Shown: positions 35,847-46,160, numbered from the stretch's first letter. The stretch is DNA of 64,000 bases from Ornithinimicrobium cerasi (GCF_003702705.1 NZ_QZMN01000015.1:45986-109985), one strand, 5' to 3'. Notes: generated from the letters alone by a model not told the origin. Made by a program: numbers and translations.

Positions 35847-36512
35847 CTAGCTGCTGCCCCCGGCCGAGGCGGCGACGGCGGCGGCGGCGCCGGCGGCCGC
35901 GGCGGCCTCCTGCACCGCCCGCGCGACGGCCTCGGGCGCCCACCGGCCGGCGAGGATCTCCTTGCCCCGGCGCTTCACCTCACGGTTGGGCAGGCCGGGA
36001 CGCAGCTCCTTGGCCACGACCTTGGGCAGGGCGTCGACCGCGTAGAGCAGCGAGACGAGGGCACCGGTGCGGGGGCCGGCCTCCGCGGCCCCGGTGATCA
36101 CCCGGACGAGGTCGGCCAGCGCCGCGTCGCGCGGCCCCACGGTCTGGACCGGCCAGCGGGTGGTCAGGGTCAACCCGGCCAGCGTCACCGGCTCGGGCCG
36201 GACCAGCTCGCGGCGCACGAGGCTGTCGAGCACCGGTTGCAGCAGCTGCCGGCCGACCTTCTCCAGGATGTCCTTGGGCTTGCGGCCCTCGCGCTCGGCG
36301 AGCAGGGCGAACGCCTGGTCGAGCAACGGGTCACCGGACGGGCCGCCCGTCACCACGCGCAGGCGCTTGCGCTCGTCGACCGTCAGCTGCTCCCGCAGGG
36401 CCAGCTCGCTGAGGAACGCGCCCGCGAGCGCGACGTTGCGGTTGCTGCTCAGCAGGTTGCGCCCCTCCACGTCGGTCGCGACCAGCAGGAGCTCCTCGGC
36501 GATCGTCAGCAT
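35847..36512 (-). CDS. GPP34 (Golgi phosphoprotein 3-like) family protein
   Basis: The 221 residues are mostly helical. Seen: [20 protein letters not shown] at the start, [33 protein letters not shown] and [14 protein letters not shown], conserved in actinobacterial GPP34 proteins, which are related to eukaryotic phosphoinositide-binding GOLPH3. A Gly/Ala tail ends the protein. Bacterial function unknown; a membrane-lipid association is inferred from the family. Confidence 0.87.
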   Translation of the reverse strand: MLTIAEELLLVATDVEGRNLLSSNRNVALAGAFLSELALREQLTVDERKRLRVVTGGPSGDPLLDQAFALLAEREGRKPKDILEKVGRQLLQPVLDSLVRRELVRPEPVTLAGLTLTTRWPVQTVGPRDAALADLVRVITGAAEAGPRTGALVSLLYAVDALPKVVAKELRPGLPNREVKRRGKEILAGRWAPEAVARAVQEAAAAAGAAAAVAASAGGSS

Positions 36513-36518
36513 GCTCGG

Positions 36519-36524
36519 ACGGTA
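36519..36524 (-). promoter_or_regulatory. -10 box of the GPP34 gene
   Basis: TACCGT on the minus strand, 6 bases before ATG 36512. Leaderless. Confidence 0.6.
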
Positions 36525-36588
36525 CCGCGACCCGGGTCCGGGGGAGCGGGCCCGCCTGCGCGCGGACGGGCACCGCCCCGCCCGCCGG

Positions 36589-36594
36589 TAACCT
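36589..36594 (+). promoter_or_regulatory. -10 box of cysS
   Basis: TAACCT, 7 bases before the GTG at 36602. Leaderless. Confidence 0.65.
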
Positions 36595-36601
36595 TGGCCG
36601 G

Positions 36602-38080
36602 GTGACCCTGCGCCTGTACGACACCGCCTCCCGCGAGCAGCGCCCGTTCGAGCCGCTCGAGCCGGGCCGGGTCGGCATGTACATCTGCGGCCTCACGACC
36701 CAGGGCAGCCCCCACATCGGCCACGTCCGCTTCGCCGTCGCCTTCGACGTCCTGCGTCGCTGGCTGGAGCGCGGTCACGGCTACCAGGTCACGCTCGTGC
36801 GCAACGTCACCGACATCGACGACAAGATCCTGGCGAAGGCCGCCGAGGCGGGGGAGCCGTGGTGGGCCTGGTCCTACCAGCACGAGCGGGAGACGACGCG
36901 CGCGCTCGAGCTGCTCGGCGTGCTGCCGCCGACCTACGAGCCGCGGGCGACCGGGCACATCACCGAGCAGGTCGAGCTCATCGACGCGCTCGTGGAGCGG
37001 GGCCACGCCTACGCGGCCGAGGACGGCAGCGGCGACGTCTACTTCGACGTCCGCTCCTGGCCCTCCTACGGCGAGCTGACCCGGCAGCGGCTGGAGGACA
37101 TGGAGCCGGCCACCGACGCCGACCCGCGGGGCAAGCGCGACCCGCGCGACTTCGCCCTGTGGAAGGGCTCCAAGGCCGGCGAGCCGGAGACCGCGTCCTG
37201 GCCCACCCCCTACGGCCGGGGGCGGCCGGGCTGGCACCTGGAGTGCTCGGCCATGGCGCGCAAGTACCTCGGCGACGCCTTCGACATCCACGGCGGCGGC
37301 GTCGACCTGCGCTTCCCCCACCACGAGAACGAGCAGGCGCAGTCGCGCGCGGCGGGCCTGGACTTCGCCGGCACCTGGCTGCACAACGCCTGGGTGACCG
37401 TCAGGGGCTCGAAGATGGGCAAGTCGCTGGGCAACGCGCTCGCGGTCACCGAGCTCACGCGCACCGTGCGGCCGCTCGTCCTGCGCCACTACCTCGGCGC
37501 CGCGCACTACCGCTCGACGATCGAGTACGGCGAGGGCAGCCTCGACGAGGCGCTCGCCGCGGTGGAACGCATCGAGGGGTATGTCGAGCGCCTCCAGGAG
37601 GTCGTCGGGGAGCCGGCCGACGAGCTGCTCGCCGCCTCGCGCGCGCTGCCGGCGGAGCAGGCCTTCCCGGTGGCGTTCCGGGACGCGCTCGACGACGACC
37701 TCAACGTGCCCGGTGCTCTCGCGGTCGTCTTCGGCGTGGTGCGCGAGGGCAACCGGGCGATGGACGCCCGCCCGGACGGGGTCGACCAGGGGGCGGCACG
37801 GCATACCCTGCTGCAGCTGCTCGCCATGCTCGACGTGCTGGGCACCAACCCCCTGGACCCCGCGTGGGGCGGTGCCGCAGGTGGCGGCGGCCGCGCCGAG
37901 GAGGTGCTCGGGGCGCTCGTGCAGGAGCGCCTGGCAGCCCGGGCCGCGGCCCGGGCGGAGAAGGACTTCGCGACGGCAGACGCCATCCGCGACCAGCTGA
38001 CGGCGCTCGGCGTCGTCATCGAGGACACCCCCGCCGGTGCGCGCTGGACGCTGCTCCGGGGGACGAGGAGAGCACTCTGA
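36602..38080 (+). CDS. cysS: Cysteinyl-tRNA synthetase
   Basis: Charges tRNA-Cys. A class I enzyme of 492 residues. Seen: [19 protein letters not shown] (zinc Cys and HIGH motif), [23 protein letters not shown] and HHENEQAQS (remaining zinc ligands), and SKMGKSLGN, a KMSKS variant with Gly for the first Ser. GTG start set by the leaderless promoter. The stop overlaps the rlmB start (TGATG). Confidence 0.96.
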   Translation: MTLRLYDTASREQRPFEPLEPGRVGMYICGLTTQGSPHIGHVRFAVAFDVLRRWLERGHGYQVTLVRNVTDIDDKILAKAAEAGEPWWAWSYQHERETTRALELLGVLPPTYEPRATGHITEQVELIDALVERGHAYAAEDGSGDVYFDVRSWPSYGELTRQRLEDMEPATDADPRGKRDPRDFALWKGSKAGEPETASWPTPYGRGRPGWHLECSAMARKYLGDAFDIHGGGVDLRFPHHENEQAQSRAAGLDFAGTWLHNAWVTVRGSKMGKSLGNALAVTELTRTVRPLVLRHYLGAAHYRSTIEYGEGSLDEALAAVERIEGYVERLQEVVGEPADELLAASRALPAEQAFPVAFRDALDDDLNVPGALAVVFGVVREGNRAMDARPDGVDQGAARHTLLQLLAMLDVLGTNPLDPAWGGAAGGGGRAEEVLGALVQERLAARAAARAEKDFATADAIRDQLTALGVVIEDTPAGARWTLLRGTRRAL

Positions 38081-39054
38081 TGGCTACCGGCAACCAGCGT
38101 CGACGCGGCGCCCGCACGAGCAACAAGAAGGGTGCCGTGGTCGGCTCGGGCGGGCAGCGGCGCAAGCAGCTCAAGGGCCGCGGCCCGACGCCCCGCGCCG
38201 AGGACCGGGTGGGTCACGTCGCCTCCCGGCGCGCGGCCCGGGACGCCAAGGAGGGGGGTGCGGCGTCCGGCCGTGGAGGGTCGGGACGCCCGGGCCCGTC
38301 CCGACGCCCCAAGGGCTCGACCGAGATGGTCGCGGGGCGCAACAGCGTGCTCGAGGCGCTGCGCACGCACATCCCCGCCAGTACGCTCTTCGTCGCCTCG
38401 CGGATGGAGTCCGACGACCGGGTGCGGGAGGCGATCACGCTGGCGACCGAGCAGGGCGTGGCCGTGCTCGAGGCGCCCAAGGCCGAGATGGACCGGCTCA
38501 CCGACGGTGCCGTGCACCAGGGGCTGGCGCTGCAGGTGCCCCCCTACGAGTACGCCCACCCCGACGACCTGCTCGACGTCGAGCTGCCGGGGCTGCCGCT
38601 GATCGTGGCGCTGGACGGGGTGACCGACCCGCGCAACCTGGGCGCGATCATCCGCTCGGTCGCGGCGTTCGGGGGGCACGGCGTCGTGGTGCCCTCCCGG
38701 CGCTCGGTCGGGATGACGGCGTCCGCGTGGAAGACGGCGGCCGGCGCCGCCGCGCGGATCCCGGTCGCGCAGGCGACCAACCTGACGCGCGCGCTGGAGG
38801 CCTACCGCAAGGCCGGGTTCTTCGTCGTCGGCCTCGACGCCGACGGGGACGTCGAGCTGCCCGGGCTGGCGCTGGCCGACCGCCCGCTCGTGGTCGTCGT
38901 CGGGTCCGAGGGCAAGGGCCTCTCGCGCCTGGTGCGCGAGACCTGCGACCAGATCGTCTCGATCCCGATGGCCGGGGTCACCGAGTCGCTCAACGCCGGC
39001 ATCGCGGCCGCGGTGACGTTGTACGAGATCCGCCGGTCCCGCCAGACGCGCTGA
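38080..39054 (+). CDS. rlmB: 23S rRNA (guanosine-2'-O)-methyltransferase RlmB (TrmH family)
   Basis: SPOUT methyltransferase of 324 residues. An Arg/Lys/Gly-rich N-terminal tail (about 1-75) is followed by the substrate-binding domain ([14 protein letters not shown]) and the knotted catalytic domain. Seen: [20 protein letters not shown] (motif 1), [13 protein letters not shown] (motif 2) and [20 protein letters not shown] (motif 3). ATG at 38080 overlaps the cysS stop by one base. Convergent with the cation efflux gene. Confidence 0.95.
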   Translation: MATGNQRRRGARTSNKKGAVVGSGGQRRKQLKGRGPTPRAEDRVGHVASRRAARDAKEGGAASGRGGSGRPGPSRRPKGSTEMVAGRNSVLEALRTHIPASTLFVASRMESDDRVREAITLATEQGVAVLEAPKAEMDRLTDGAVHQGLALQVPPYEYAHPDDLLDVELPGLPLIVALDGVTDPRNLGAIIRSVAAFGGHGVVVPSRRSVGMTASAWKTAAGAAARIPVAQATNLTRALEAYRKAGFFVVGLDADGDVELPGLALADRPLVVVVGSEGKGLSRLVRETCDQIVSIPMAGVTESLNAGIAAAVTLYEIRRSRQTR

Positions 39055-39078
39055 CCGGGCCGCCCCCGCCGGCAGCCC

Positions 39079-40098
39079 TCACCGGCCGCCCTCACCCGTG
39101 CGCGTCTCGCCCTCGTGCACCCGGTGGACGGGGGCGACGGTGACGTCGTCGATCTTCCAGTCCATCGCGCGCAGGTCGTCCCCGACCTGGGTGAGCCGGG
39201 CCAGGTCGGCCCGGCCGTCGCGGGGGACGAGGCGGACCTCGACGTGGAAGACGTGACCCATGTCGCGGACCCGGGTGTGGTGGTCCCGGATCCACGGCCG
39301 CGAGTCGAGGTAGGCCTCGAGCCGCCCGACGAGCGGGTGCTCCTCGGCGTCGTCGACGGTGCGCGCGGTCCTGTCCATCAGCCCGGTGACGGCGTGCTGC
39401 ACGTTGCTCCACCCGTCGTGCAGGATGCTCAGCGCGATGAAGAGCGCGGCGGCGGCGTCCGCCCACCACAGGCCCACCCCGATGCCGAGCACCCCGACGA
39501 TCGCCCCGCCCGCGGTCATCCAGTCCGCCTTGTTCATCTGGGCGTCCGCGTGGAGCACCTTGTCGTGCAGCTGGTCCGCGAGCGGCAGCTTCATCCGTCC
39601 CAGGATCACCGGGCCGACCAGCGTGTAGACCATCACCGCCACCATCGGCCAGCCGGCCCACACCGTCTGCCCGAGCAGCTGCATCGTGCCGATGGGCGGG
39701 TGGTCCCGCTCGATCAGCCCCGACGCGGAGTCGTAGACGAGGAACAGCCCCATCGTGAGCAGGGCGACCGCGGCGACGAGGTGGCCCACCGCCACCGACC
39801 GGTGCCGGCCGAACGGGTAGGCGCGGTCCGGCTCGTTCGCGGCCACCCGGGCCCCCACGAGGAAGGCGATCGGGGGGATGAGCGAGAGCAGGTCCTCGAT
39901 CCAGGCCGCCTGCATCGCCTGCGAGCTGCCCATGACGAGCCCGACGAGCACCACCCCGGTGCCCAGGTAGGCGAGTGACACCCACTCCAGCCGCCGTGCC
40001 CTGCGGAGCACCTCCTGCACGTCCTCCGGCAGCTCCGTGCGGCCGAAGTGGGTGCCGTGCCGCGGGCCCGAGGACATCGCCCGCGCCAGGGAGGTCAT
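39079..40098 (-). CDS. Cation diffusion facilitator (CDF) family efflux protein
   Basis: The 339 residues have five or six membrane helices and a cytoplasmic C-terminal domain. Seen: AAWIEDLLSLIPPIAFLVG, AYPFGRHRSVAVGHLVAA, HDKVLHADAQMNKADWMTAGG (metal-site helix) and LFIALSILHDGWSNV. Metal preference cannot be told; the helix-2 and helix-5 metal motifs differ from the standard HxxxD/DxxxD. ATG overlaps the stop of the upstream solute-binding gene by one base (TGATG), so both are co-translated. Confidence 0.87.
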   Translation of the reverse strand: MTSLARAMSSGPRHGTHFGRTELPEDVQEVLRRARRLEWVSLAYLGTGVVLVGLVMGSSQAMQAAWIEDLLSLIPPIAFLVGARVAANEPDRAYPFGRHRSVAVGHLVAAVALLTMGLFLVYDSASGLIERDHPPIGTMQLLGQTVWAGWPMVAVMVYTLVGPVILGRMKLPLADQLHDKVLHADAQMNKADWMTAGGAIVGVLGIGVGLWWADAAAALFIALSILHDGWSNVQHAVTGLMDRTARTVDDAEEHPLVGRLEAYLDSRPWIRDHHTRVRDMGHVFHVEVRLVPRDGRADLARLTQVGDDLRAMDWKIDDVTVAPVHRVHEGETRTGEGGR

Positions 40099-40589
40099 CA
40101 GCGCGCCTCCTCGTCGAGGAACCGCTCCAGCTCGCTCATCAGCAGGTTCTCGCCCCTGACCACCGCCATCACGTGCTTGACCGTCCGACCGTGCTCGGAG
40201 GTCTCCAGGTAGGGGCGGGTCAGCCCGACCTTCTTCGACCAGGGGGACTTGCTGGTCAGCCCGCCGACCACGACGTCCAGCTCGCCCTCCTCCAGGAGGC
40301 GCACCAGCTCCTCCTCCCCCTCCACGACATACTCCGGCTCCGCGCCCTGGGCGCGGGCGAACTGCTCGACGAGCTCGACCTCGGTGCCGCCCGGCTCGCC
40401 GTCCGGGGTCGCTGGCAGGGTGGTGAAGGGAGGGTGGGGCGAGACGCCGACGCGCAGCTCGCCCGAGGTGCGCACCCGGTTCAGGGTGCCGTCGGGGTCG
40501 GTGGGGATCGAGACGCCGCAGCCGCCGAGGAGCGCGGCGCTCAGGAGGCCGGCGGCGAGGACCCGTGCACGGGCAGGAGGACTGGCCAC
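40098..40589 (-). CDS. Short extracellular solute-binding lipoprotein (family 3-like)
   Basis: The 163-residue protein has a lipoprotein signal (VLAAGLLSAALLGGC, lipobox LGGC near residue 24) and the N-terminal lobe of an amino-acid-type binding protein: LRVGVSPHPPFTTLP, GTEVELVEQFARAQGAEPEY and LDVVVGGLTSKSPW. Full family members have about 250-300 residues, so the second lobe is mostly missing. No ABC permease gene is next to it. Coupled to the CDF gene downstream. GTG start. Confidence 0.78.
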   Translation of the reverse strand: MASPPARARVLAAGLLSAALLGGCGVSIPTDPDGTLNRVRTSGELRVGVSPHPPFTTLPATPDGEPGGTEVELVEQFARAQGAEPEYVVEGEEELVRLLEEGELDVVVGGLTSKSPWSKKVGLTRPYLETSEHGRTVKHVMAVVRGENLLMSELERFLDEEAR

Positions 40590-40658
40590 AGGGTCGAGTA
40601 TGCCGAGCCACGCGCCGTCCGCACGCCGGGACGACGGCGCCCGCCCAGGGGCCGGTGC

Positions 40659-41903
40659 TCAGTCCAGCCGGGCCTGGATCGGGATCTCCTCGGTGTCGAC
40701 GCCGACGACGGCGACCTCGTCGGGCTTGCCGGGCAGCACGGTGGCGACGTAGTCGCGGACGGTGTCCTCGATGGCCATGTCGTGCCCGGCGCGCTCGGAG
40801 AGATACCACCGGTGCTCGAGGATCTCGTGGAACAGCTCGGCCGGCTCCAGCTTGGCCCGCAGCTCCGGGGGGACGGTGCGGGTCACGGGCTCGTAGATCC
40901 TGCTGATCCAGTCGTGGGCGACCACCGACTCGTCGTCACCCTGCCGGTCGGTGGACGCGCGGTAGGAGTCGAGGTCGTTGAGGAGGCGCCTGGCCTGGTT
41001 CTCCTCGACGTCGAGGCCGGTGAGGCGCATCAGGCGGCGGGAGTGGTGCCCGGCGTCGACGACCTTGGGCTGGATGCGGATGTGGGTGCCGTCGAGGTCG
41101 GTGCTCATCTCCAGCTCGTCGACGTCGAAGCCGAGGTTGTTGAGCCGCCGGATACGCTCGTCCACGCGCCACCGGTCACCCTGCTCGAAGCGCTCCTCGC
41201 TGGTCAGCTCGTTCCACAGGAGGTCGTAGCGGTGCATGATCAGGTTGGCGATCTCGATCGGGTCCTCCCCCTCGTCGAGGTAGCCGCCGGCCTCGAGGTC
41301 CATCAGCTCGCCCGCGATGTTGCCGTGGGCCACGAAGAGGTCGTGCTCGCGCTGACCGCGGGAGAGCTCGCGGTGCAGTTCCGCGGTCTCGGCGTCGACG
41401 AGGTAGGCCGCGTAGTCGCCGGCGTCCCGGCGGAAGAGCGTGTTGGACAGCGAGACGTCCCCCCAGAAGCAGCCGGCGAGGTGCAGCCGCACGAGGAGCA
41501 CGGCCAGCGCGTCGAGGGTGCGGCGGGCGGTGTCGGGTCGCAGCCGCTGGGAGAAGACGACGCGGTAGGGCAGGGAGAAGCGCAGGTGGCGGGTGATCAG
41601 GCAGGCGTCCAGGGGACTGCCGTCGGCGGCGACCCGGCCCGAGACGACCGCGAGCGGCTCGACGGCAGGCTGGCCCATCCGCCGCAGGTTGCGCAGCGTC
41701 TGGAACTCGCGACGGGCCAGCGGCTCGCTGATCTCCTTGACCGCGAGCACGTCGCCGGTGAGCTTGACGAAGCGGACGACGTGGCGGGAGATGCCCCGGG
41801 GCAGGGCCGCGAGATGCTCCTCGGGCCACTCCTCGAGAGGGATGGACCAGGGGAGGTCGAGCAGCGCCGGGTTCGGCGAGATCGCGGTGAAGTCGATCGC
41901 CAT
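40659..41903 (-). CDS. DUF4032 protein with kinase-like N-terminal domain
   Basis: The 414-residue protein has a kinase-like first half: HVVRFVKLTGDVLAVKEI (possible ATP-site Lys), LAGCFWGDVSLSNTLFRRD (catalytic-loop Asp and Asn), and YLVDAETAELH (metal Asp). The DUF4032 region follows (YEPVTRTVPPELRAKLEPAE, HRWYLSERAGHDM). Members are annotated as lipopolysaccharide-kinase-like. Substrate unknown. Start at ATG 41903, with a leaderless -10 box 7 bases upstream. Confidence 0.82.
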   Translation of the reverse strand: MAIDFTAISPNPALLDLPWSIPLEEWPEEHLAALPRGISRHVVRFVKLTGDVLAVKEISEPLARREFQTLRNLRRMGQPAVEPLAVVSGRVAADGSPLDACLITRHLRFSLPYRVVFSQRLRPDTARRTLDALAVLLVRLHLAGCFWGDVSLSNTLFRRDAGDYAAYLVDAETAELHRELSRGQREHDLFVAHGNIAGELMDLEAGGYLDEGEDPIEIANLIMHRYDLLWNELTSEERFEQGDRWRVDERIRRLNNLGFDVDELEMSTDLDGTHIRIQPKVVDAGHHSRRLMRLTGLDVEENQARRLLNDLDSYRASTDRQGDDESVVAHDWISRIYEPVTRTVPPELRAKLEPAELFHEILEHRWYLSERAGHDMAIEDTVRDYVATVLPGKPDEVAVVGVDTEEIPIQARLD

Positions 41904-41910
41904 ACCGGCC

Positions 41911-41916
41911 ACCCTA
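41911..41916 (-). promoter_or_regulatory. -10 box of the DUF4032 gene
   Basis: TAGGGT on the minus strand, 7 bases before ATG 41903. It rejects the in-frame GTG at 41912, which lies inside the box. Confidence 0.6.
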
Positions 41917-41932
41917 TTGCGACCAGGCCCAC

Positions 41933-42007
41933 GGTGTGCTGGCCGTCCACCCCACCGAGCCCTCGGTGTGCGCTCCCCTCACCCCACCGAGCCCTCGGTG
42001 TGCGTCC
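41933..42007. repeat. 31/32-bp repeat array, left of the AbiEi-like gene
   Basis: Two full units share CCCCACCGAGCCCTCGGTGT (the core CACCGAGCCCTCGGTG is a perfect palindrome) with a 32-base period. A half unit (CGGTGTGC) precedes them at 41933. The array ends at the stop codon of the minus-strand gene at 42008. The right-hand array (43122-43206) is the same repeat inverted. Confidence 0.8.
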
Positions 42008-43039
42008 TCAGCCCTGCGGCAGAGCAGCGAGCCGCACGAACCGCCCGCGCCAGCGCACCCAGCCGCGGAACGTCATACCCGCCCCTCGGTGCATCCCCTC
42101 CCGGACCCGTCTCACCACCGCGTCCGGCGCCGTCCGGATCTCCGAACCGGTCCACCGCACGCCGACGAGCCCTAGCGCCTCCAGTCGACGGTGCCGCGCG
42201 GCCTCCGCGTACAGCTTCGACCTTGCCCGCTCCTCGTCGTCGAGCGCGGAGCCGTCGTCCAGGAAGTACTTGCCCTGCCCGTCCGCCTCGCCGAAGGTGC
42301 GCTGGCCCGGCCACAAGCCGTCCACGCGCCCGACGAAGGCGAAGTGCTCGTCGTAGACCTCGACCTGCGGAAGCGGCATCGGGTGCCCGCGAGCATGGAA
42401 GGTGACGAAGGAGTAGCTCTCGAGCCAGCTCTCTCGCACCGGATCAACGAGCTTCAGCGACTCCCGCGCCTGAGGCCGGCCCCGCCACCGTACCTGCCGG
42501 TCCAGCTCCTCGCGCACCGCGTCGAGGGTCACGAGGCCGCGGGCGACCGCCCGATCGGTCATGGCGACGGCGTACGGTGGCCGCCTCGTGCGCAGGACGT
42601 CGGCGACCGTCCGTGGCAGCGTCGTGGTGCGGATCGTCTCGACCGCCACGATCGGCGTCGCGGAGGAGTCCGCGTGGTGGATGACGAGACCCTCGTGACG
42701 CCTCGACTTGGGGCTGCGATCGACAACGGTGAGCTCCACGGGCGACCCGGCGGCGATCACGATCTCGAGGCCATGGAAGACCGCCGCGCTGGTGTGGCTG
42801 GCCACCGCGCCCGGGAAGCGTTGCAGCGCAACATGCAGCCTGTGCAGGTGATCCGCGCGCAGGAGGTCCCAGGAGGCGCCCGTGCCGTCGAGGGTCAGGG
42901 TCGGGGCGTAGACGCCGCGTGCCTCCCGGTGGACGTCACCTGCCCTCAGAGCCTGCCCGAGCTCCGCACGGCTCAGCCCCCTGGACAGCGCCTGCCGGTA
43001 GGTGAAAGCAGTGCGGGGAAGGTCCAGGGCCATGGACAT
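42008..43039 (-). CDS. AbiEi-antitoxin-like winged-helix protein
   Basis: The 343-residue protein has an N-terminal winged helix like type IV antitoxins of the AbiEi type (TYRQALSRGLSRAELGQALR, VHREARGVYAP), a middle VASHTSAAVFHGLEI, and a C-terminal nuclease-like part (VDGLWPGQRTFGEADGQGKY with acidic residues spaced as in DUF559/Vsr-like folds). No AbiEii toxin partner is adjacent. Such solitary proteins are common in actinobacteria. Start taken at ATG 43039; ATG 43033 is possible. It is bracketed by inverted 32-bp repeats. Confidence 0.75.
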   Translation of the reverse strand: MSMALDLPRTAFTYRQALSRGLSRAELGQALRAGDVHREARGVYAPTLTLDGTGASWDLLRADHLHRLHVALQRFPGAVASHTSAAVFHGLEIVIAAGSPVELTVVDRSPKSRRHEGLVIHHADSSATPIVAVETIRTTTLPRTVADVLRTRRPPYAVAMTDRAVARGLVTLDAVREELDRQVRWRGRPQARESLKLVDPVRESWLESYSFVTFHARGHPMPLPQVEVYDEHFAFVGRVDGLWPGQRTFGEADGQGKYFLDDGSALDDEERARSKLYAEAARHRRLEALGLVGVRWTGSEIRTAPDAVVRRVREGMHRGAGMTFRGWVRWRGRFVRLAALPQG

Positions 43040-43121
43040 ACCGTGGCCGTTCGCCCCGCCTCGCCGCTGACCGATTGCTCAAACCTGTGGACAACCGGGG
43101 TATGACCTTGGCCCGGGACGT

Positions 43122-43206
43122 GCACACCGTGGGCTCGGTGGGGGAGACGGGGAGCACACCGTGGCCTCGGTGGGAGAGGGGGGCGGCACACCGTGGTCTC
43201 GGTGGA
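43122..43206. repeat. 32-bp repeat array, right of the AbiEi-like gene
   Basis: Three units starting at 43122, 43154 and 43186, each GCACACCGTGG followed by CTCGGTG variants, with about 10 variable bases between. This is the inverted counterpart of the array at 41933-42007, with weaker palindromes (CACCGTGGSCTCGGTG). Confidence 0.8.
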
Positions 43207-43211
43207 AAGGG

Positions 43212-43239
43212 GGAGGGCCGGTGTCGCCACCGGCCCTCC
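43212..43239 (-). terminator. Terminator of msmK
   Basis: A perfect 12-bp stem (GGAGGGCCGGTG and complement) with a 4-base loop, 34 bases after the msmK stop. Confidence 0.7.
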
Positions 43240-43273
43240 TGGTGCGTGCGCGGGTCCGGGCGGACCCTCCCGG

Positions 43274-44356
<1,083 letters not shown>

Positions 44357-44672
44357 GTTCTGCTCCTTCACCGGCAGGTACGTGCCGGACGATCCGTCGT
44401 AAAGGATGCCCCGCAGGCGGGCGCCGACGGGGGGTGCTGCGTCGGTCGACGTCGGCGACAGGGGTATGGCGTGCCCGGGCGCCGTTGCCGGTGACGAAAG
44501 TCACGCTAGCAGACACCGCGGTTCATCTGTTGCAAGATCTTGCAAAAGGGTGGTCCGGGTCTGCATACTGATCCCACACCCCGACATCCGGCGTCTTCAG
44601 AGCCGGGTGTCAGCCCGGGCGACGTGGCTCTCCACGGGCCGTCCCGCGCACCAACGGTTCGAAGGAGAACGC
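44357..44672. promoter_or_regulatory. Divergent msmK/malE control region
   Basis: A 316-base gap with no gene. It holds a minus-strand -10 box TAGCGT (44508-44503) for msmK, a plus-strand -10-like CATACT (44564-44569) for malE, and the palindromic operator between them. Both genes have long leaders and GAAGGAG ribosome sites. Confidence 0.6.
44530..44545. promoter_or_regulatory. Perfect 16-bp LacI-family operator
   Basis: TTGCAAGATCTTGCAA is a perfect palindrome with the CTTGCAA-type half-sites bound by MalR-like LacI regulators. Its right half (TTGCAA, 44540-44545) sits 18 bases before CATACT and so overlaps the malE -35 position. The regulator is probably the LacI-family gene at 50732. Confidence 0.75.
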
Positions 44673-46010
44673 ATGAAGCGCACCTCTGGGGCAGTCGCGG
44701 TCGTCAGCGCCGCCGCCCTGCTGCTGTCCGCCTGCGGTGGAGACACCGACACCCCCGCCACCCCCGCCGCGACCAGCGACGACACCGACTCGGAGACCGG
44801 CGACGCCGCCGCCGAGGAGACCGAGGAGGAGGAGGCTCCGGCTGACGAGGCCGCGAGCACCGAGCCCCCCGTCCGCGACGCGAACGCCGAGCTGGTCATC
44901 TGGTCCGACGACGTCCGAGCCCCCATCCTCACGGAGTGGGCCGAGCAGTTCGGCGAGGAGTACGGCATCACCACGCAGGTGCAGGTCGCCACCGACGTGC
45001 GCCAGCAGTTCAAGGACGCCACCAACGTCGACCAGGGCCCGGACATCGTCGTGGGTGCCCACGACTGGCTGGGTGAGTTCGTCCAGGACGGCATCGTCTC
45101 CCCGGTCCAGATGTCGGCCGACACCCAGGCCCTCTTCACCGAGGACTCCCTCGAGGCCACCAAGTACGACGGCCAGATCTACGGCGTCCCCTACGCCACC
45201 GAGTCCCTGGGCCTCATCCGCAACACCGCGCTGGCCCCCGACGCCCCGGCGTCCATGGAGGAGCTCGTCGCGACCGGCAAGGAGCTGGTCGACGCCGGCG
45301 ACGCCGACCAGGTCATGGTGACCCCCGTGGGCCAGCAGGGCGACGCCTACCACGCGTTCCCCTACCTGTCCGCCTACGGCGGCGGTATCTTCGGCACCAA
45401 CGAGGACGGTGGCTGGGACCCCAACAACGTCATCGTCGGCTCAGAGGAGACGATCCAGGGTGGCGAGAAGATCGCCTGGCTGGCCGAGGAGGGTGCGCTC
45501 AACGTCAACATCGACTTCCCGACGATGGAGTCGCTGTTCGCCGAGGGCCGCACCCCCTACATGGTCGCCGGCCCGTGGGCCATCCCGAACGTGCAGGGCG
45601 CCGAGATCGAGTACGCGGTCGACCCGATCCCGGACTTCGAGGACGGTGGCACGACGATCCCGTTCCTCGGCGTGCAGATGTTCTACGTCTCCGCGAAGGC
45701 CGCGAACCCGACCCTCGCGCAGGAGTTCGTCAACACCTACGTCACCAACGAGGAGATGCAGCTCGCGCTCTTCGAGGCCGGCCAGCGTCCCCCGGCGCTG
45801 ATCTCGGCCCTGGAGACCGTCTCCGCCGACGACGCGGACATCGAGGCCTGGTCGGCCGCCGGTGAGGGCGCCTCCCCGATGCCGAACATCCCCGCGATGA
45901 ACGCCGTCTGGGGCCCGCTGGGCCAGGCGACCGCCGACATCGTGGGCGGCGACGACGCCGCAGAGCGCCTCACGGCTGCTCAGGAGGAGATCGTCGGCAA
46001 CATCGAGTGA
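44673..46010 (+). CDS. malE: Maltose/maltodextrin-binding lipoprotein
   Basis: Captures maltose or maltodextrins outside the membrane for MalF/MalG. 445 residues: lipoprotein signal (AVAVVSAAALLLSAC), a long acidic Thr/Glu linker (about 25-70), then the binding domain. Seen: LVIWSDDVRAPILTEWAEQF, DIVVGAHDWLGEFVQDGIVS, YGVPYATESLGLIRN, PYLSAYGGGIFG and GRTPYMVAGPWAIPN, close to actinobacterial MalE. ATG 44673 follows GAAGGAG. Confidence 0.93.
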   Translation: MKRTSGAVAVVSAAALLLSACGGDTDTPATPAATSDDTDSETGDAAAEETEEEEAPADEAASTEPPVRDANAELVIWSDDVRAPILTEWAEQFGEEYGITTQVQVATDVRQQFKDATNVDQGPDIVVGAHDWLGEFVQDGIVSPVQMSADTQALFTEDSLEATKYDGQIYGVPYATESLGLIRNTALAPDAPASMEELVATGKELVDAGDADQVMVTPVGQQGDAYHAFPYLSAYGGGIFGTNEDGGWDPNNVIVGSEETIQGGEKIAWLAEEGALNVNIDFPTMESLFAEGRTPYMVAGPWAIPNVQGAEIEYAVDPIPDFEDGGTTIPFLGVQMFYVSAKAANPTLAQEFVNTYVTNEEMQLALFEAGQRPPALISALETVSADDADIEAWSAAGEGASPMPNIPAMNAVWGPLGQATADIVGGDDAAERLTAAQEEIVGNIE

Positions 46011-46011
46011 C

Positions 46012-46074
46012 GACGGTCTGAGAAGACCGTCCGGGTCGGCCCGGCGACCGCAGTCCCGTCGCCGGGCCGACCCG
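46012..46074 (+). terminator. Double hairpin between malE and malF
   Basis: A small stem, GACGGTCT/AGACCGTC (46012-46031), then a perfect 17-bp stem at 46032-46048 and 46058-46074 with a 9-base loop. Inside an operon this probably acts as an attenuator or mRNA-stability element that gives more MalE than MalFG. Confidence 0.7.
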
Positions 46075-46160
46075 AACCCCCCCAGCCCCACCCCCGCAGG
46101 CAGTCGTAGACCACCACCTCCCGGACGCCGGTGTCCCGGCCCGACCCACTGGAGACGACG

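Noticed and set aside
41933-43206. Regular 32-base repeats resembling a tiny CRISPR array
   Set aside because: Spacers are only about 10 bases and partly similar, units are palindromic and few, and no cas gene is present.
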